Shown: positions 36,001 through 50,451, counted from the stretch's first letter. The stretch: 64,000 bases of DNA from Cyanoderma ruficeps (GCA_008694505.1 VZDJ01000041.1:3428417-3492416), one strand, 5' to 3'. Notes: generated from the sequence alone by a model not told the origin. A program made the numbers and translations.

Positions 36001-38459
36001 AACTGACTAGTAATTTTCTCCTTGTCATCAAAGAAGACAGTTCTAAAATACTCTCCCCACAGAAGCAAATAGTCAGCTCTCAGGAAGAAAATGAAATTAT
36101 GGAAAATCAGAAAACACTGAAGAACAATACTTCCACAAGTAAAACTTGTGGGTGACTTCAGGACAGAAAGAAGGAGGACACTTAAAGCTTATCTTTTGAG
36201 AGGTTTCTGGATATGAGAACTGCATTTCCTGTGCAATTGCAAAAATTAAAGTGGCTTTGAGATATTAATGTCCCAGTACAAATATTCTAAGAGGCAGTAG
36301 GAAGAATTTCTTAGGAGGTAACCCTCTGTAGCACATCATCACCAAACACAGACGTGATTCAGAGACACTGTACATAAAATGAGGCTGGAATTTTTCAGTG
36401 TGGTTACTTTTACAGCGCCATGAAGTCAGCTCAATGTTAGAGAAATAGACTGACTTGAAAATGCAGCAAAATCATCATATAAATTCTTAATATTAACATT
36501 TTTTTGCCAATATTAATGACAGCAAAGTGACTTGAGAGATTTTATTTCTTTCTTATGGAATATGACAATATCCTGATACTTTCTCCACATCAGATCTGTG
36601 TGTGTACTGAGTTCTGTTTAGGGATATTAGTTGTCAAATTCAAGACTCATTAAATAATGGGAAAAAGCCAAAGAAGGACCAAGCTGCATGAGAGGACACA
36701 TAAGGCCTTGGATACTGTTAGTGATGTGTGCTTGTAGAGCTGCGTGGACAGAAGGACTGCCAGGATTGAGGTTCAGCTGTTCCAGGAGCTGACAGCTACT
36801 CCATGCCTGAGGCTTTGGGGAAAGCTTCAAGAAATGTGATCATCGGAGAACAATTGAACTTTTAGACAAATGTCTTCCTTTGCTTCACCAGCTCTTGGCT
36901 CATTAGCTCTGCAGGAAGAACATGATTAGAAGACAGCTATCCCCTTTATGCAGGAATAGTGTTTCCCCTCCAGGCTGCTTTAGGAAAATGGTGCTTCTTT
37001 CCTTAAAGTGTGACACCCCAGAGAGGAAGCTGACACTATCTTCTATGAAGCAGGAATGTGTGAAAGGAAGGGTCACCAGTGAATGCCCACCCAGCACCCT
37101 TGCTTTGAGGCTGAGCAAGGGTTGGAAGGTGTCAGCAGGACCTGTGGTCCTTCAAAATTGTCCAGCAGGCTCCTGGCTACTGGCTCCCTAGCCTGCCTCG
37201 CACCTTCATCCCATGAGCGACGGCACCCACCACAAGTCTTATTGCCACCCCTCACTCAGTGCCAGATGGATGCAGGCAGAGCAGTGCTACTGTGGCTTTT
37301 CTTCCCTTTGACCAGATAGGAGGCTGTGGATAATGAGGTTTTTTTCAGAAATATGTCCTTTCCCTGCCTTTTCACGGCTGTGGAAGGAGTAAGAACATCT
37401 CAAAAGCAGATAGAGAAGACAAAATTCCCTGTAAATAGAAGACCAAAAGAGCTGAAATATGAAACCTTGCAATGACTGAGGTCAGAGGAAAGTTTCTCAG
37501 GAAATCTGTGAGACCAATCCTTCTGCAACAAGATTGGAAGGCAGAGAGAGATGGAAGCTTGAAAATGTTCAAAAAGAAGTTACCTTTTTGTTTTCTTAGT
37601 TGCACTGCAAATTAGATGTGGGAAATATCAAATAATTCATGCCTTGGCAGAAGCTTGTTTTTCCCTATGGGAAGGGAAATAGAGAAGATTTTGTTTGAAA
37701 ACTTGTAAAATGGAGAGGATGTTTTGGGGTTTGTAAGCCGAAGACCAAATATCTTGAAGGCTGAAAAAGGAATATTTTTTGATTTTGTTATTTTGTCAGC
37801 AGCAACTGTGTGTTTTAGTAGGCAACAAAAGCCTTCAACAGCTATTTTATGCACCTTCATTTCCTAGTAGAATGTTTTAATCAATTTCCTTTCTGATTCT
37901 TGCCATAGTCTCCATTAAACTCTTTATTTTGCCATGTCATCTTCTCATTATTTTGGTCTACATCAGAGTTTGCAAAGTGGACCTACAGATTTTTTTTTCT
38001 TCAGAGAAGCTCTGTCAGGCGTATAAAGAAAATTTGGAAACAGTATCTAAAGTCAGAGAGTCAAATGCTAAGTGGTTGTATCCCCTCTCTCACTGCTGCT
38101 CTCCGGCCTATGGCTGTAATTTTGTATTCATATTCAGCTTTCAGAGTAGACAAGATTTCTGGTTGCATTTTGCAATGGTAATCTGTAGCTGTGATAGCAC
38201 TTATCAGTTCATATTTTTTGAAACAATCCCTTCAATCTGAATCCAATAAATGGTTTCTTGTAAACAGCCTGTGCAACTGTATGGTTTCTTAGCTTTGTCT
38301 GGCAACATCTTGAAAAAATCTTTAGCTGTAAATCTATAAAGAAGGCTTAATATCCTCCTTAATTCCAGACACAAGAGAATAAGTAGAAAACTAGAAAACT
38401 ATGTAGCTGTTTAGTGAAATCTGGGACAGACTTGAAGATGGTAACCATTGCAGAGATTG
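27036..38459. other. Long unique AT-rich stretch
   Basis: In more than 11 kb I recognise no gene or mobile element. There is a 14-T run at 35637-35650 and one long frame at 33992-34510, listed separately. The section at 36900-37320 is GC-richer with overlapping short frames on both strands. Old, diverged repeats may be present but cannot be seen by eye. Confidence 0.5.
33992..34510 (+). other. Unassigned open reading frame (172 codons)
   Basis: The frame begins at ATG 33992 and ends at TAG 34508-34510. The product would be rich in Ser, Tyr, Phe and Cys with several hydrophobic patches. No signal peptide, repeat or known domain is recognisable, and codon use shows no obvious bias. It is among the longest frames in unique sequence here, but with no splice, promoter or polyadenylation context it is most likely non-coding. 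Confidence 0.15.
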
Positions 38460-38464
38460 ATTCT

Positions 38465-39153
38465 TGTCTTGGATTAGAAAGACAGGTATCTGCCAGGGAA
38501 ACTGGGGTTCCCCTTAGAATAGAGGATGTAAACCCCTCACCCCCCGCCAAGTTCTAATTTTGCAATTAACGGCTCTCAGGCAAAGATTTGGGAGTAGGAA
38601 TAACAGCTTTTTACTAAGAATATAAGAATACAAATGTGGTAGAAAAGAAAAAGAAAAAAAAAACAAAACCACCCCACCAAACCAGCAAACCAACAAACAA
38701 CAATTTTGAAAAGCCCTGACAGGGTCAAAGCTACAACCTTGTTAGTCAGGGTGTGGAAAGCAGTCCAAAAGTGAGTCCTCCTGGAATGGCAGGTACAGCT
38801 CCGCTGAGGCAGAAAATGATCCAGTAGCAGAAAAGAAAGGGGTCCTGAGGTGGTGAGAAGGGTCCAGCCTTCCTCCCGTAATCGGATGAAGCAAGACCCT
38901 GTGCTCGTTTAAAGTTCCAGCTTTATCCAGGTAAGAATGGCTGGCTCCTCCCACGGGGTGGAGCATCACACAATAGGTACGCTAGGATGTAGGTATGTGT
39001 TGGGAAGGGGACACGGCTAGAGAAGACTGTTAATGGCCCATTAAAGATAAGAACAATGCTCTACCTGATACTGACCGTTGGCCCATTATCAAAAGGCACC
39101 CACCCCCAACTGTTTTGCAGCAGATGAAATTGAATAGACTATAACCCAGGACA
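38465..39153 (-). mobile_element. Solo LTR, minus orientation, 5-bp target duplication
   Basis: This 689-bp element reads TGTCCTGGG...AAGACA on the minus strand. Identical ATTCT pentamers flank it (38460-38464 and 39154-39158). A GATAAAG TATA-like site lies on the minus strand (plus 38921-38927). The R/U5-like end (plus 38480-38620) shares a clear block with the LTR at 49595-50451: a GACAGGTATCTGCCAGGGAA-like stretch, a GGCTCTCAGGCAAAGAT stretch and TAGGAATAACAG. It also contains an A-rich tract at 38642-38660 (U5 side). No retroviral genes are attached, so it is a solo LTR. Confidence 0.85.
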
Positions 39154-39158
39154 ATTCT

Positions 39159-42100
39159 GCAGCCTCAGCAATTTTGATAGGAAGTAGAAAATTTTAAATC
39201 ACCAGCTGCAGCGTTTTCAGAATCTAAAAAATAGTGAAAGCACAAAACATCTTTCAGGTTGGAGCTACAGAGAACAGCATCTGTTACATTATGACTTATG
39301 AATAAGAGAAGAAAGAAAAACCAAAGATGTTCGTATATTTGGGAAGGCTTTATTTTGGATCAGAGGAACATATTTCTCATATGAAAGAAAGGAAAATTGC
39401 TATATCACGTCCAATAAATTTGCCATAACCCGCCTAACTATTTTCATAATAGAATAGTCAGGATCTTTTCCTTAAACAAAAGAGGATCGGTTCTTTGGAG
39501 AACCTAGTCTTAGACATAATTAATGTATAGATTCAGAGCCTGGTTTTGGATGCTTAAGTGGCAACAGAACTTGAATTAATTCTCTGGGAGAGCCAGAGGT
39601 TAGTACTCCAGTGGTTTCCAAAAGCTCCATCAGCAAGAGTCTTGATGTTTTGCTTATATTTTTCTTTTTTGTGAGGTGCCAGATGCTTGTCATGCTGCAT
39701 GAACAAACAAAACATCTCCACTGAGCAGGACAGTGAGAAGTAAAAATGCATGTTGATAACACTGAAATGCTAGAATGAGTCTTTTTCTGCAGTGCTAGCG
39801 TTAGCCTGTCTGAGCAGTGGTTGGAAGCAAAACAATGAGGCAAACCTCTTGAAAAGTCCTACTCTGTGTAAGGAATTTGCATCTTGGTTCTTGATAGCAA
39901 TTCAAACTTTTGTACAAAATTATGCTAATGATGGATTTATCAAGAGGTCTGTTGAAGACACTGCCAATTGCCTGGATAACTTAATGGCAGCTCTGGTAAC
40001 CACACTCTGGTAGTTATGGGATTGTGAGAGAAATATAATAAGAAACATAATTTAAAGATTAAAATTATTCTGTGCAAGAAAAAGATAATCTTGTTCAGTG
40101 AGTCCAGACCTCTACTACATCTTGCTTTTCCTTTTCCTATTATTCTGACTTTTCCATTCAAATTACATTGTTTATTGCCACCATTACTTTGATATTTGCT
40201 TAGTTTGTTTGCTGGAATCTGAGAAGGGATCAGTGGGTGGCTGATTTCCCCATTGAAATGTTTATATCAGCTTGTCTGGAGTTGAGTGGGTCTAGGGAAG
40301 TTTGATCATCACACATCTGCACTCCTTGCCAGCTGTGGCAAGTTCTGTGAAAGCCTCACAGGAGACAGAAAAGGTTTTAAGGTATTTCTCACAAGCAAGT
40401 TAACAGATCACTGTGACTATGGACACAGCTAAGGTGCTCCAATGACAGCTCACTCCTCAGATCAGCATATGGTCCATGCTGGCTTTGCAGGACAATCCTT
40501 TGATGCCTGTAATTAATCACTCCCTTTTCCAGGAAAAGGTTGGGGCGACATTTGCCCATCAACTCTGGAGAGAGGATAGGTGAAAAGTACTTCTACACAG
40601 CAACTTTTCCTTTCTGTAACTTACTGTTTTCATTCAAAGCTACTGACTGAAGTCCAGCTATACACGCTGGAGCTTGCTGAATGTCTTTGTCAGGGGACGC
40701 TCTTGTTTGCATATGGGATCAGCTGGTCATGGCAGGTTATGTGATGCTGGCAGCTGCCTCTTTTCAAACAGCTTTAGTGTCTCCTAGTCTCTGCCAATTG
40801 CAAAGTTGAGACACAAAGTCTTTTGGGAGCTCAGTCTTTATTAAGCAACATGGAGAAACCCTGTTGTTTTAAAAATTTGAAGCAAATCAGAACGGTGATT
40901 AACTACTTTATGGCTATCTCTACCAGCAATTTTGCTAATTCAGAGAAAGGTCAAAAGGGAATAAAGTGGGTCTACTTTTCATATGTTTTAAATGGTAAAG
41001 AATTTCTTACCAAGTATGTTTTCACCACTGGAATAGAAAAGAAAAAGGTTTCACAAGCACTTACTACTTCCCAGCCGGGTGTTAATTATGTAAGTCACAT
41101 GCATTGTTTCTGCTCTCTGGTTGAGTAACTTAGGTAACCATTCATTTCAATAAAAATTATAACAATCAGCCCTAAATGTGGGGGTTTTTGTTTGCTTTCT
41201 GAATAACTCAGAATTCAAAGGTGAAAATCAATGTTTTGAACATCAGTGGAAGTAAAGCTTGACTGCATGAATATTTACTGGCAGCTAAGATGTCAAATTG
41301 GCAAATCATATGAATCAAATCTGGGGTTGCTTGCTACTATTGTTAATAATAAGTGGTTGTGGGACAGTGTTACTTAGTATTCTTTCAGTGTTCAAAATAT
41401 AGCAAAAGCATACAACTAAGAGAGTGGGAACTTCAAAGAAGTTATGCTGTAAGCATAAAACACAGGGGGCTTACTGGCTTTGAAACAAATGTTTGCAAAT
41501 TTTCCCCTCTTTTTTCCTTGTCTCTTTTGTCTCTCTCTCTTACAAAAATACACTCTTTTCCCGATTATAAGAGCTGCTATGAAAAGATGGTTTAAAGTTA
41601 CCATTGCATATTCCCCAAGACAGGGCTGAATAAAGCTTTTAGTTTCTCTAACTTCTACAAGTGCTTCTTCTTAGATAGAAGAGAGGAATCAAACCACACT
41701 GATCGCACGTCTGTGATGTCAAAAGATTCAGTTCTATTTCTGATGCACTTTTATAATTCCTTCTGCAGAGGAATCTGCTACGAAAAACTTCTCTCCCTTA
41801 GAGCCAGAAACCTATCAGTGGCTTGTGTACTTCATATAAGCAGGAGGGTTGGATAAATATCCCTTAGACTTTTTTATGTGAATTGGCAAACTTAGTATTT
41901 AACTCTTTAGACATTTAAAAACTTCCAGCCAGATTATTTATTTAACAAAATTGAAATTCTGGTAAATGAACTGTCTGGCAAGATTGCTTATTGAAAGCTC
42001 ATATCTTAAGTAAACTTTCATAAACTGATGAGTGAATTAGTAAGTTAAAAAAAAACACAAAAAAACCCCCAGACCACTGGATTTAAATTTAAAAAAATGT

Positions 42101-45100
42101 AAGCTTTTAAAATAGAAATATTAGTCTAAAAGTTATAACATGTAATCAAGACATAAAATAATGCACGGAAAACTATATACTCAGTCCAAAGGGTTAGAAC
42201 ATGACCTTTCAAACACTGAATCCCTTCTATAGATCAAGCATAAAATGCAGATAGGAATTTATTTTTGAGTAAGCCACCAACATAATATTTGAAATAATGG
42301 ATACATTTAAGGAGTCTATAGTCAAATAATAACAGGGTAAAGAAATTCCTATCTCATTTCCACTTGCAAGAACAGTTTGTCACTTAAAGACAGAATTACC
42401 AGCAAAGTGAAAGAAAGCTTCAGCGGCCCTCACTAACAGTGGCTAGCAAAATGCACCCTCCTAAATTACCTGATGGCATTGCAGTACCCTGCGTGTAAGC
42501 CAGGGGTGCTTCATCCATTCAAGGATCACTTCAAATTTTTCTTATTTATTTATTTAACCAGGTAGTGGAAGACCCTCATAACAGAGGCACACACCAACCA
42601 CAATGTTAGAAAAGAGTGAAGTTCATAACCCCTAGCAAGATTACAGTAATGCACCACATGAAATCAGAGTGAGAAGAGACAGATGATGCAGAGCTTGGTC
42701 AAAAGTCAAGGGAAATCAATGGCAGATCATCTGCAGGCTCCAGTGGGGTGGGATTGAAACCGAAACATCTAATCTCAAGTCTGATCCTCACTTTGCTTGT
42801 AAATTTGGACAAGGTATTTCTATTGTTACAGCCTTCATTTCTTTCTGATATGGTTGTGAGGCTTCAGTTAGTGTTTTGGAAGAGTGCCAAAACCTGAAAT
42901 GAAAATTCAAACAATTATGGCAATATGAACCATTGTCAACAAAACAAAAATATGTTTTTTTTACCTTAATTGGAAACAAGTAGCAGCAAGATGAGGATAC
43001 GTATAAAGTGCACTTAAACTTCTGACTTACAAATTCAATTAGAGAGATATTGCAGGGGAAAGAGTATGGAAGAAAAGCAATAAAGCGTCCAAAACCACCC
43101 AAATGTCAGTCATACACAAACTTCCCCCCTCCTCCCCTGCCCCCCCCCGCCAAAACCCACAGGTACTGAATATATTGGCAAAACAAAGAGAGAAGTGTCT
43201 TTCAAAGCAAGCCAGTGCTTGCAAAAATAAAACCATTCAGGGAATCTCAATGAATAATAATATGACTACTTATCACTTATATAATGAAGGAAACATTTTT
43301 GCCAAGGGCTCAGTGCTAGTGCAATTTAGCAAAACTGTGGGTGCAAAAAAAGGAGTATTGTCAACATGCATATCAAAAAGTTATTTGATTTCATATTGGG
43401 ATATTAAAAACTTCCCTTTCTGAGTATGGATCACCCATATTTCGATCTCCATGAGAGTGTTTTATTAAGAGCTAATTAATCCTGATAATTCAAATATGTA
43501 TGCATACATAGCTGCACCTTTTTGCATAATTTTAGCCTTACCATTTTTGCAAATTAGAAATCGTTTACTCAGTTTAAGCCAAAAGGACATTTTAATTGAA
43601 TTGGCATGGTTCTTAGAATTGTATTTTACAGCTGTATTTTACAGTAGTACTGATCTTGGGAAAAGCATTCTCTGCACTTAGAGAAAATTCTGTTATTCAG
43701 AACTGACTTTATATCCTGAAATGAATGTTTTCTATAAATTTTGCTGTGTTCCTGAACCATGCCTTTTCAGGCATGTTTTTAGGTGCCCTCACAAGGTTTT
43801 TAGGTACTAAACACAAAATATTCTTAGGCCAATAAGTTTTTTCCCAAGTGTATTTTTGCCAAGTATTTTCATGCATGCAAAAGTACAAATCCTTTTGGCC
43901 ACTAACTGCAGTATTGTAAAAATTCAAAGCTATTTTATACAGATCAATTCTCCCTATATATTAGTAATAGGTATTTTAAAAATTAATTCCAAAAGTTAAC
44001 TTAAAATTATAGTTCTAATACATGTAATTAGGTATAGTGTAACGTAAGTCTATAAAGCTACATCCTCTGACAGCTATATAATAAAAAGCATGTATGACAA
44101 TAACATTTAATTTTTAAACAGGGTTAAATTCTCTCTGTGTTAACAAAATCCTGAAAACTGTGACTGATGTATTTCAATTTCACATGAAGAGAGGCTGGTT
44201 TATCCATGATAACATTGTATAACTCAAAAGAATTCCATCCACTGCTGTTGAATAACATATGTAAAAGATGGGATGTGGGAGCAGTCAAGTCCATTATAAC
44301 CTATATTGATGTCCCCCTTCAGCAATTTTACTATAGAAATCAAGAATTAGTGTGCCTGAAAATAATTACCCTCTCCTCACTAGAGATAGTCTTTCTGTAC
44401 TGGGATAATGCTATGTGGACAATGGCTGTGGGACTGCTTTTGTCATGCTCCTCATGCAATCTGTATTTGACTGACAAACAAAGACCTTCAAGGGCAGAAG
44501 TTCAGGTTTTTACAAGTGCTAGTTGTAAACCCACAAGGTAAAATCCTCTTCTCATAAGTGTCAAGATCCTCTGTTCTCCCTCAGGTATGAGCCATCTCAG
44601 AAGGTGGGTAGCAGAGAATAATGACTATGAAAGTACTGATGTAGCTTTGAGATGAGACTTTTGCTGTGAGAACACTCAGTTCATTTAAGCAGAAAAGGAC
44701 TCATTTTCCTGCCTTCTGTGACAAAACTTTAAAGGCTAATTTTGTTTCAGTCCTTTTGTCTGCCTGTGGAAAACTAACCATTCTATATCCTGTTTGTTCT
44801 CATTTGCCTGAACAAGGTAATTTCAGGATCTGTGTTTCCTAATTTGAACAACAATTAGACCTTTGGGCATTGCTGAAGCAATTTGGATTTTTACAGCTAA
44901 ACCTTCATACTTCAAGGAGTGCAGAAGCCTACAAAAAAACCCCCCAAAACCCACTATCCAGTATCTTCCTCTATGGGGGGGATTGCTTTAGCTCACTGCT
45001 ATTACACCATCCCCTGTCCTGATGCACATCTTCTGTTTCTTCTCATTCTGAAAGGGCAGGGTGTGAGAGGGAGTTCTTAAGGCAAGTGTAGGATCCAAAC

Positions 45101-48100
45101 CACAGTAGAGGTCTGGAAGTCACCTGCAGGCAACCCAGGCTCTTTGTCTCACCTGTGCTCCATAAACCCTCTACAATGCTCTATAACAAAGTTCAGTAGA
45201 AAGAGCAGAAGGCTCAGAAGCTACTCTTCGCTCCAGGATGGGAGCAGGCACATCAGCACTGCCTCGCACTTTTTCAATAGAGCTCATGGAGTTCATCAGT
45301 AAAGAAAGTCTCAATGGTTCTGAAAGAGGTCTGTCCCCAGGAGTACCGAGGCAGGTAAAAAATAAAATATGTCATGCTTTATCTCTGTGCCAATTTGACT
45401 GACACACTCCCCTGATCTTTACAAATGCTGAAATATTTTGGCAATCTCTTCTGGCTCCCAATAGACACAACAACCGCATGTCTTGGCAGGCACACTCTGG
45501 ACTGAGTGACCAAAGATGTAGGACAGAGCTCTCACCGGGAAGAAGTGCGAGCATTGGAGCCAGTATTGTGTTCTTGCTGGGGTGTGGGAAAGAGATCAGG
45601 TACAACTTATGCTAGCTTAGACTCTTTCAGGCCTCAAGTCCTATGCATTTGGATAATTTTTGGAAATTTTAGCGCCTGTCGCTGGGCTCTGTTTTTCAAA
45701 CGTGCTTTCAGTTGAGCACTGAAATAAGCAGGTGGAGTCCAAAGAGTCAAAAAAATCTGAAACTCTTGGACTGAATTCTGAAATTCTGGCTGCATTTGTG
45801 GGTATTGAGTATTTGCATGAGTATTTGAAGATCTTGCTCTAAGTACCTTTGAAAAATGACTGACTCTTGCAGTAGAATAAAAATTACAACTGAAATTCAT
45901 TTTTTGCACATATAAGGAACAGTACAGACAGATACTGTCTGGAGCCTCTCCTTTCTCATCCTGTTGATGCCTTGACTCAAAAGTAATATAGAAGTTGGTC
46001 TATCTGCAGCTTATTTCATCCAACAAAGCAAGCTACATCTAAGATGATCTGCTCAGATAGGATCTGAGCTGCTAGCTCAAAGCCTCTTGAGAACCTAAGT
46101 GCTATTTTTATTCTGTTCTGTAAACACAAGCATGAGAAAACTCCTGGAAGGGTAACTTGTTAGATACCCATGAATTGTCATTTTGGTCTTGTCTGGATCA
46201 ATAGAAAACTTCTGAGATGTCCTAATATGCTGCAAAACCTATTAGTAGAAGATAGTAATTTTACTGTCCCCTCTGGATAGTCTTCTCACTCTTTGAAAGA
46301 AGGGAATCATTCACACAGGAAGATATTAACAAAAATGAGACCAATAAATGCACCTGTCAGTGTTCAGCAACAGCTAAAATTAATTCACAAATCCAAACAA
46401 TCTGTAGAAAACTGAACACAATTACATAAGAAATTAAGTTATACAGTTGCCATGACCTTTAATCAATCATTCCAGCTGTTAATGTTAATTTTGTGATCTG
46501 AAAATCATAGTTCTATTTGCATTTTAATGGCTGTTAAATGAGAGTCATCAGGAAGAAACAGTGACAGCTTGGCCTTTTGATACCAAGTTCTTCCTTCCTA
46601 ACGTGATTTGGAAGACTTGAAATTCCTATTCAGAAGGAGTTTTGTTTCAAACCACAGCAGGCACACAGAGACAATTTTGCAGAGGAAAAAAATGGCAATT
46701 CAAAGCTAAATACCTTTTTTAATCCATTTGTATCTATGAAAAGATCATTAAAAAAACAGGTGAAAAAGCTGCAATAGCAACTTCATTACCCTCAGACTAA
46801 CAAAATCTCTATTTTCTTTTAAAGCCCTTTTCACAGATATACACCGGTTTAATATTTTTTCTATGAGTGGGGATGTTTGTACTTAATGAACGGAATTTTT
46901 TGCTAAGTGATCAATTAAATAAAATCCAGAAAATGTAAGAAAACCACTAAATAACCATGGATTTTAGGATTACTTCAATTAGTTCATTCTGCATTTACCT
47001 GACCAAAGTGTTGTATACATGACTGCCTTACAACATGAAGCGCATTTATTGGCTTATTTTGCAGGTACTGATGGTAGTGGTATTGCATTAGATGAAAACT
47101 CTATTAAAATCCAATTCCCATTCTGGAGTAACTGTCAACTTGTTGATCATTTTAATTATTAATAAGATCTAAATGTCTGCCAACCCCTTGTGCTAGTATC
47201 TTCCATTTTATCATTAATACATTTTCTGATTAATAGGAAGACCTCCATTGTTACATGACAATTTATTTGTATGCGAAGTGCACAGTTCTGATTAAAATGT
47301 GATGTTCTTCTTAAATCTTCACCTAAATATCCTAGGAGACAGTCCCCAAGTGAATCTTCTTTGTTAAAAAAAGGTCTTAGAACTACATGTTCAGAAAAGG
47401 AAGCAGTGAGCTGCAGATTTCAGAAATTGGAAAGAAAAGTCAGTATTAACAATGGAAGAAGAAAATGGTTTAGCTCTATCCAAAGTCTTTTTTATTTAAA
47501 GCAGGTAAATTGTAAGAGGAAGAGAGCTTCAGCAGATGTTTCCCGGATGAGTTTCATAAAGGACTGAATAGCAATAGAGAAGAGGAACATTGATAAATGC
47601 CCTGCCTTTTATCACACAAGTAGGACTTCTGTCCATAAAGGCAGTCTCATTTGAATGCAATGAACAGCATGCCCTCTTCTTTCCCCAAGCACACAAGCTA
47701 TGCATTTTCTGCTTCTACATTACTTGTAGAAATAAAACTTGTAAAGGTGGTATGCATGCTAGTGGGTCTGAACTCTGAAGTCAGAGCACTGACCAATGCA
47801 GGAAATTGTCACAGGGCAGGACTCCCATGCTCATTGTGACAAGCCCTGCCCTTATGCAGACATACTGCTCTTACGCAGCAATACAGTTGCTATCCCAAGT
47901 TCCTATTTCAAAAGCTAACCCCGAAAGAAGGCTTGGCTGAAATGCAAATCAGAAGTAACAGTGTCAGGATGCTGATGTTCTGGTTCTGCTGGATTTCAGG
48001 AAGTTTGCTTCCTTAGAAATGTAAGGACTTTTCTTCCTGGCCAGCAATGTTCCAGCCTGTAGTACGGCTTTGTACAATATCAGTGCAGCCATGTGTGTGA

Positions 48101-49589
48101 TTGCATACGTGTGTTCACATGTATAAATGTAAGTAAGCAGCGGCATGCAGTGCAGGAATTGGAACAAATACCCCTAGTCTGATAGTCTGGCTCCACAGAA
48201 CTCAGTGAGAGCTTTGCCCCCACTTTTGTTGGAACGAGAAGTTCCGAAGTCCTTTAGCTCTTTAGAATAAGAATGGGTGAAGTGCAGGCCCCTGAGGGCT
48301 TCTCCACGCTGGACAGAGTTAAAAACATTTGGTGTGAAATGTCTCTTCTTGTCATATTTAAGTAGGAAGAGAGAAATCTCCAAAGTTTTGGACCTTGATT
48401 TACCCAGATGTTCAGAAGGTCTATGGCTAATTCTGTTGCTCTTCTCTGGACTTCTTAAGTCATCAGATCACAGACTTCCTGAACACAAGCTCTTTAATAG
48501 CATTTCCAGTAATTTCAATTCTGATCAGGTTAGAAATAAGAACCATTTTTTTCCCCGGGTACCTTAGACTTTTGTGCACATCATGAAAATGGATATTAAA
48601 TATTTTTCAAGAAGAATGGCATGTGAAAAGGATTCACCTAGTTTCTTTGCTGGAGAATCAGGCTTCTCCTTTCTTCCCAGCTATACACATCTATCCTGAA
48701 TTTCCATTGCTGGATTAAAGGCATTAAAGAAATCTCAGCAGAGTGATTACTTATTCTTTTCCACCTGTTGATAATCCTTGGCATTTAAAATGTCACTATT
48801 TTATTTTTGAGACAGAGCTTTCTCAGGAAACCTTCTGTGTGGTGTTTATCATGCAGTACCTATCATGTTCCTCAACAAACCTCAGGAATCAAGCCAGCAG
48901 ATTAGCTCCAGGAGAACAGACAAATCTCAAAGGTAATCTTTATAGTTATACTGCAGGTCAGAAGCTCACTGCAAATGGGACCCATTTTGTTGCTCAGAAA
49001 TGCAGGAAATTGCTGAATTGTTGCTGAATTGCAGGAAATGTATGTATTAATATCCTAAACAAATATATTCTTCCTATTATTCTGGATCATATCTTTTTTG
49101 TCTTGCCCTTTTAAAATATTGATAGCTTAGCATTAAACTGAAATGGTTTCAACAAATCAGACCCTAGGGTACTGTAGGGTCTTGGTTTTGGTTTGCCTTT
49201 TTTATTTTTCAGGCAGTCAGGGCTTTAAGCAACCTTTTTTCTCCGATTTCAACTTTTTTTTTCCCCCTGAGCCTATCAGAATTGCTACTTGCCCCTTTCA
49301 GAGATATTAGAGTTTAGGAAAAAAAAAAACTTTTCAAAATATTTTTATCCTGATTTAAGATATTCCTAACAGTGGATAGTTGGAATTTTTTTTTTTTTTG
49401 TGATGATGTAGCCTGGGGACTAGCATATGATGCTAGCTGAAAAATCTTTGTGCAAAAGTAAGCCAAATTTTGATTTCCTTTTTGTAAGTTTACCAGAAGT
49501 AATGATAGATGGTGCACTTTGGTGTCATGTACTTTCCTCCTCTTCATGAATATGCTTTTTTCTTTAGAAAACTCTAACCAACCTTGTTG
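39159..49589. other. Long unique AT-rich stretch
   Basis: No gene, structural RNA or mobile element is recognised in about 10 kb. It contains a C-rich tract at 43123-43150, a (TTTA)n patch near 42540-42557, and paired A and T tracts at 49319-49400. Open frames are 111 codons or fewer. Confidence 0.5.
43123..43150 (-). repeat. C-rich tract; G-quadruplex motif on the minus strand
   Basis: Runs of C (6, 4 and 9 bases), separated by one to three bases, give at least four GGG groups with short loops on the minus strand. This fits the usual G-quadruplex pattern. Confidence 0.6.
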
Positions 49590-49594
49590 CATCT

Positions 49595-50451
49595 TGTCTT
49601 ACTTTGAAAGACAGGTGTCTACCAGGGAAAGCCAGAGCCTCCTTTGGAATGGAGAATGCAAACCCCCTCCCTCCGAATTATTATAATTTTAGAATTAAGG
49701 GGCTCTCGGGCAAAGGTATGGGGATAGGAATAACAGTTCTTTCCTAGTATGCATAACAAGGCAAATAAACAGCAACAACTACAGCATTAACAACAAAACA
49801 GAACCAGAAACCTCGTGACAGCCTTCTCAGCCGAGATGGGAAGGGATGGAGGAGAAACTTTGCTTCACAAAACCCTGGGGCAGTCTGATCCCGGTGCCCC
49901 TGCAGGACTGGGAGGAGCACCAAGCTGGAACGGCAGGAATGAGCAGAAATCCCGGGCTGGTGGATGAGATGTACCAGAAGCTCCGCGGTGGTAGCTGGAA
50001 CTGCGGGATGTCCCAGCGGGTGGGGGGTGCGGGGCTACCGTGTAGGAAGACCCAGAGCAGTGGTGGGGGCGGGACAGTGGTGGCCCAGCTCCAGCAAGGC
50101 GAGCTCAGAATTCCTGGACACACGAGCAGGCGGTGGCTGATCCCTAGGACTGGGCTCCAGTGATGATAGCGAATTCTCCCGCAGTAAGCAACAGCTTGAC
50201 CGCGCTCCTTCCAATGCCCAGAGCGAGAGAGCGCAGCTGTACCCAATCCTGTCCTTTATCTGCCCCCAAAACTCACAGTACCTTTCCCTTCTGGGAGAAA
50301 CTCCCAGAGACAAAAGAAGTGTAGCACTCCTCTCCTCTGACCACTTCCTTTGTTTTTTATTTAAGTACCAATAAGTACCTAGCAGTTAGTTTCCTAGAAA
50401 CTTATGGGAAAAAGTTCTGTAAGTAAAAAAGAAACAAATCTAACCCCAACA
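49595..50451 (-). mobile_element. Solo LTR, minus orientation, 5-bp target duplication
   Basis: This 857-bp element reads TGTTGGGG...AAGACA on the minus strand. Perfect CATCT pentamers flank it at 49590-49594 and 50452-50456. Its 3' (R/U5) part, plus 49612-49745, aligns with that of the LTR at 38465-39153. Its U3 is longer and much richer in GC and CpG (about 49830-50290). A minus-strand GATAAAG (plus 50254-50260) is at a similar place to that in its relative. The 139-codon and other frames here are by-products of the GC-rich U3. No internal retroviral sequence adjoins. Confidence 0.87.

Noticed and set aside
49827..50313. Frames of 139, 105 and 92 codons
   Set aside because: They lie within the GC-rich U3 of a solo LTR and overlap on both strands.
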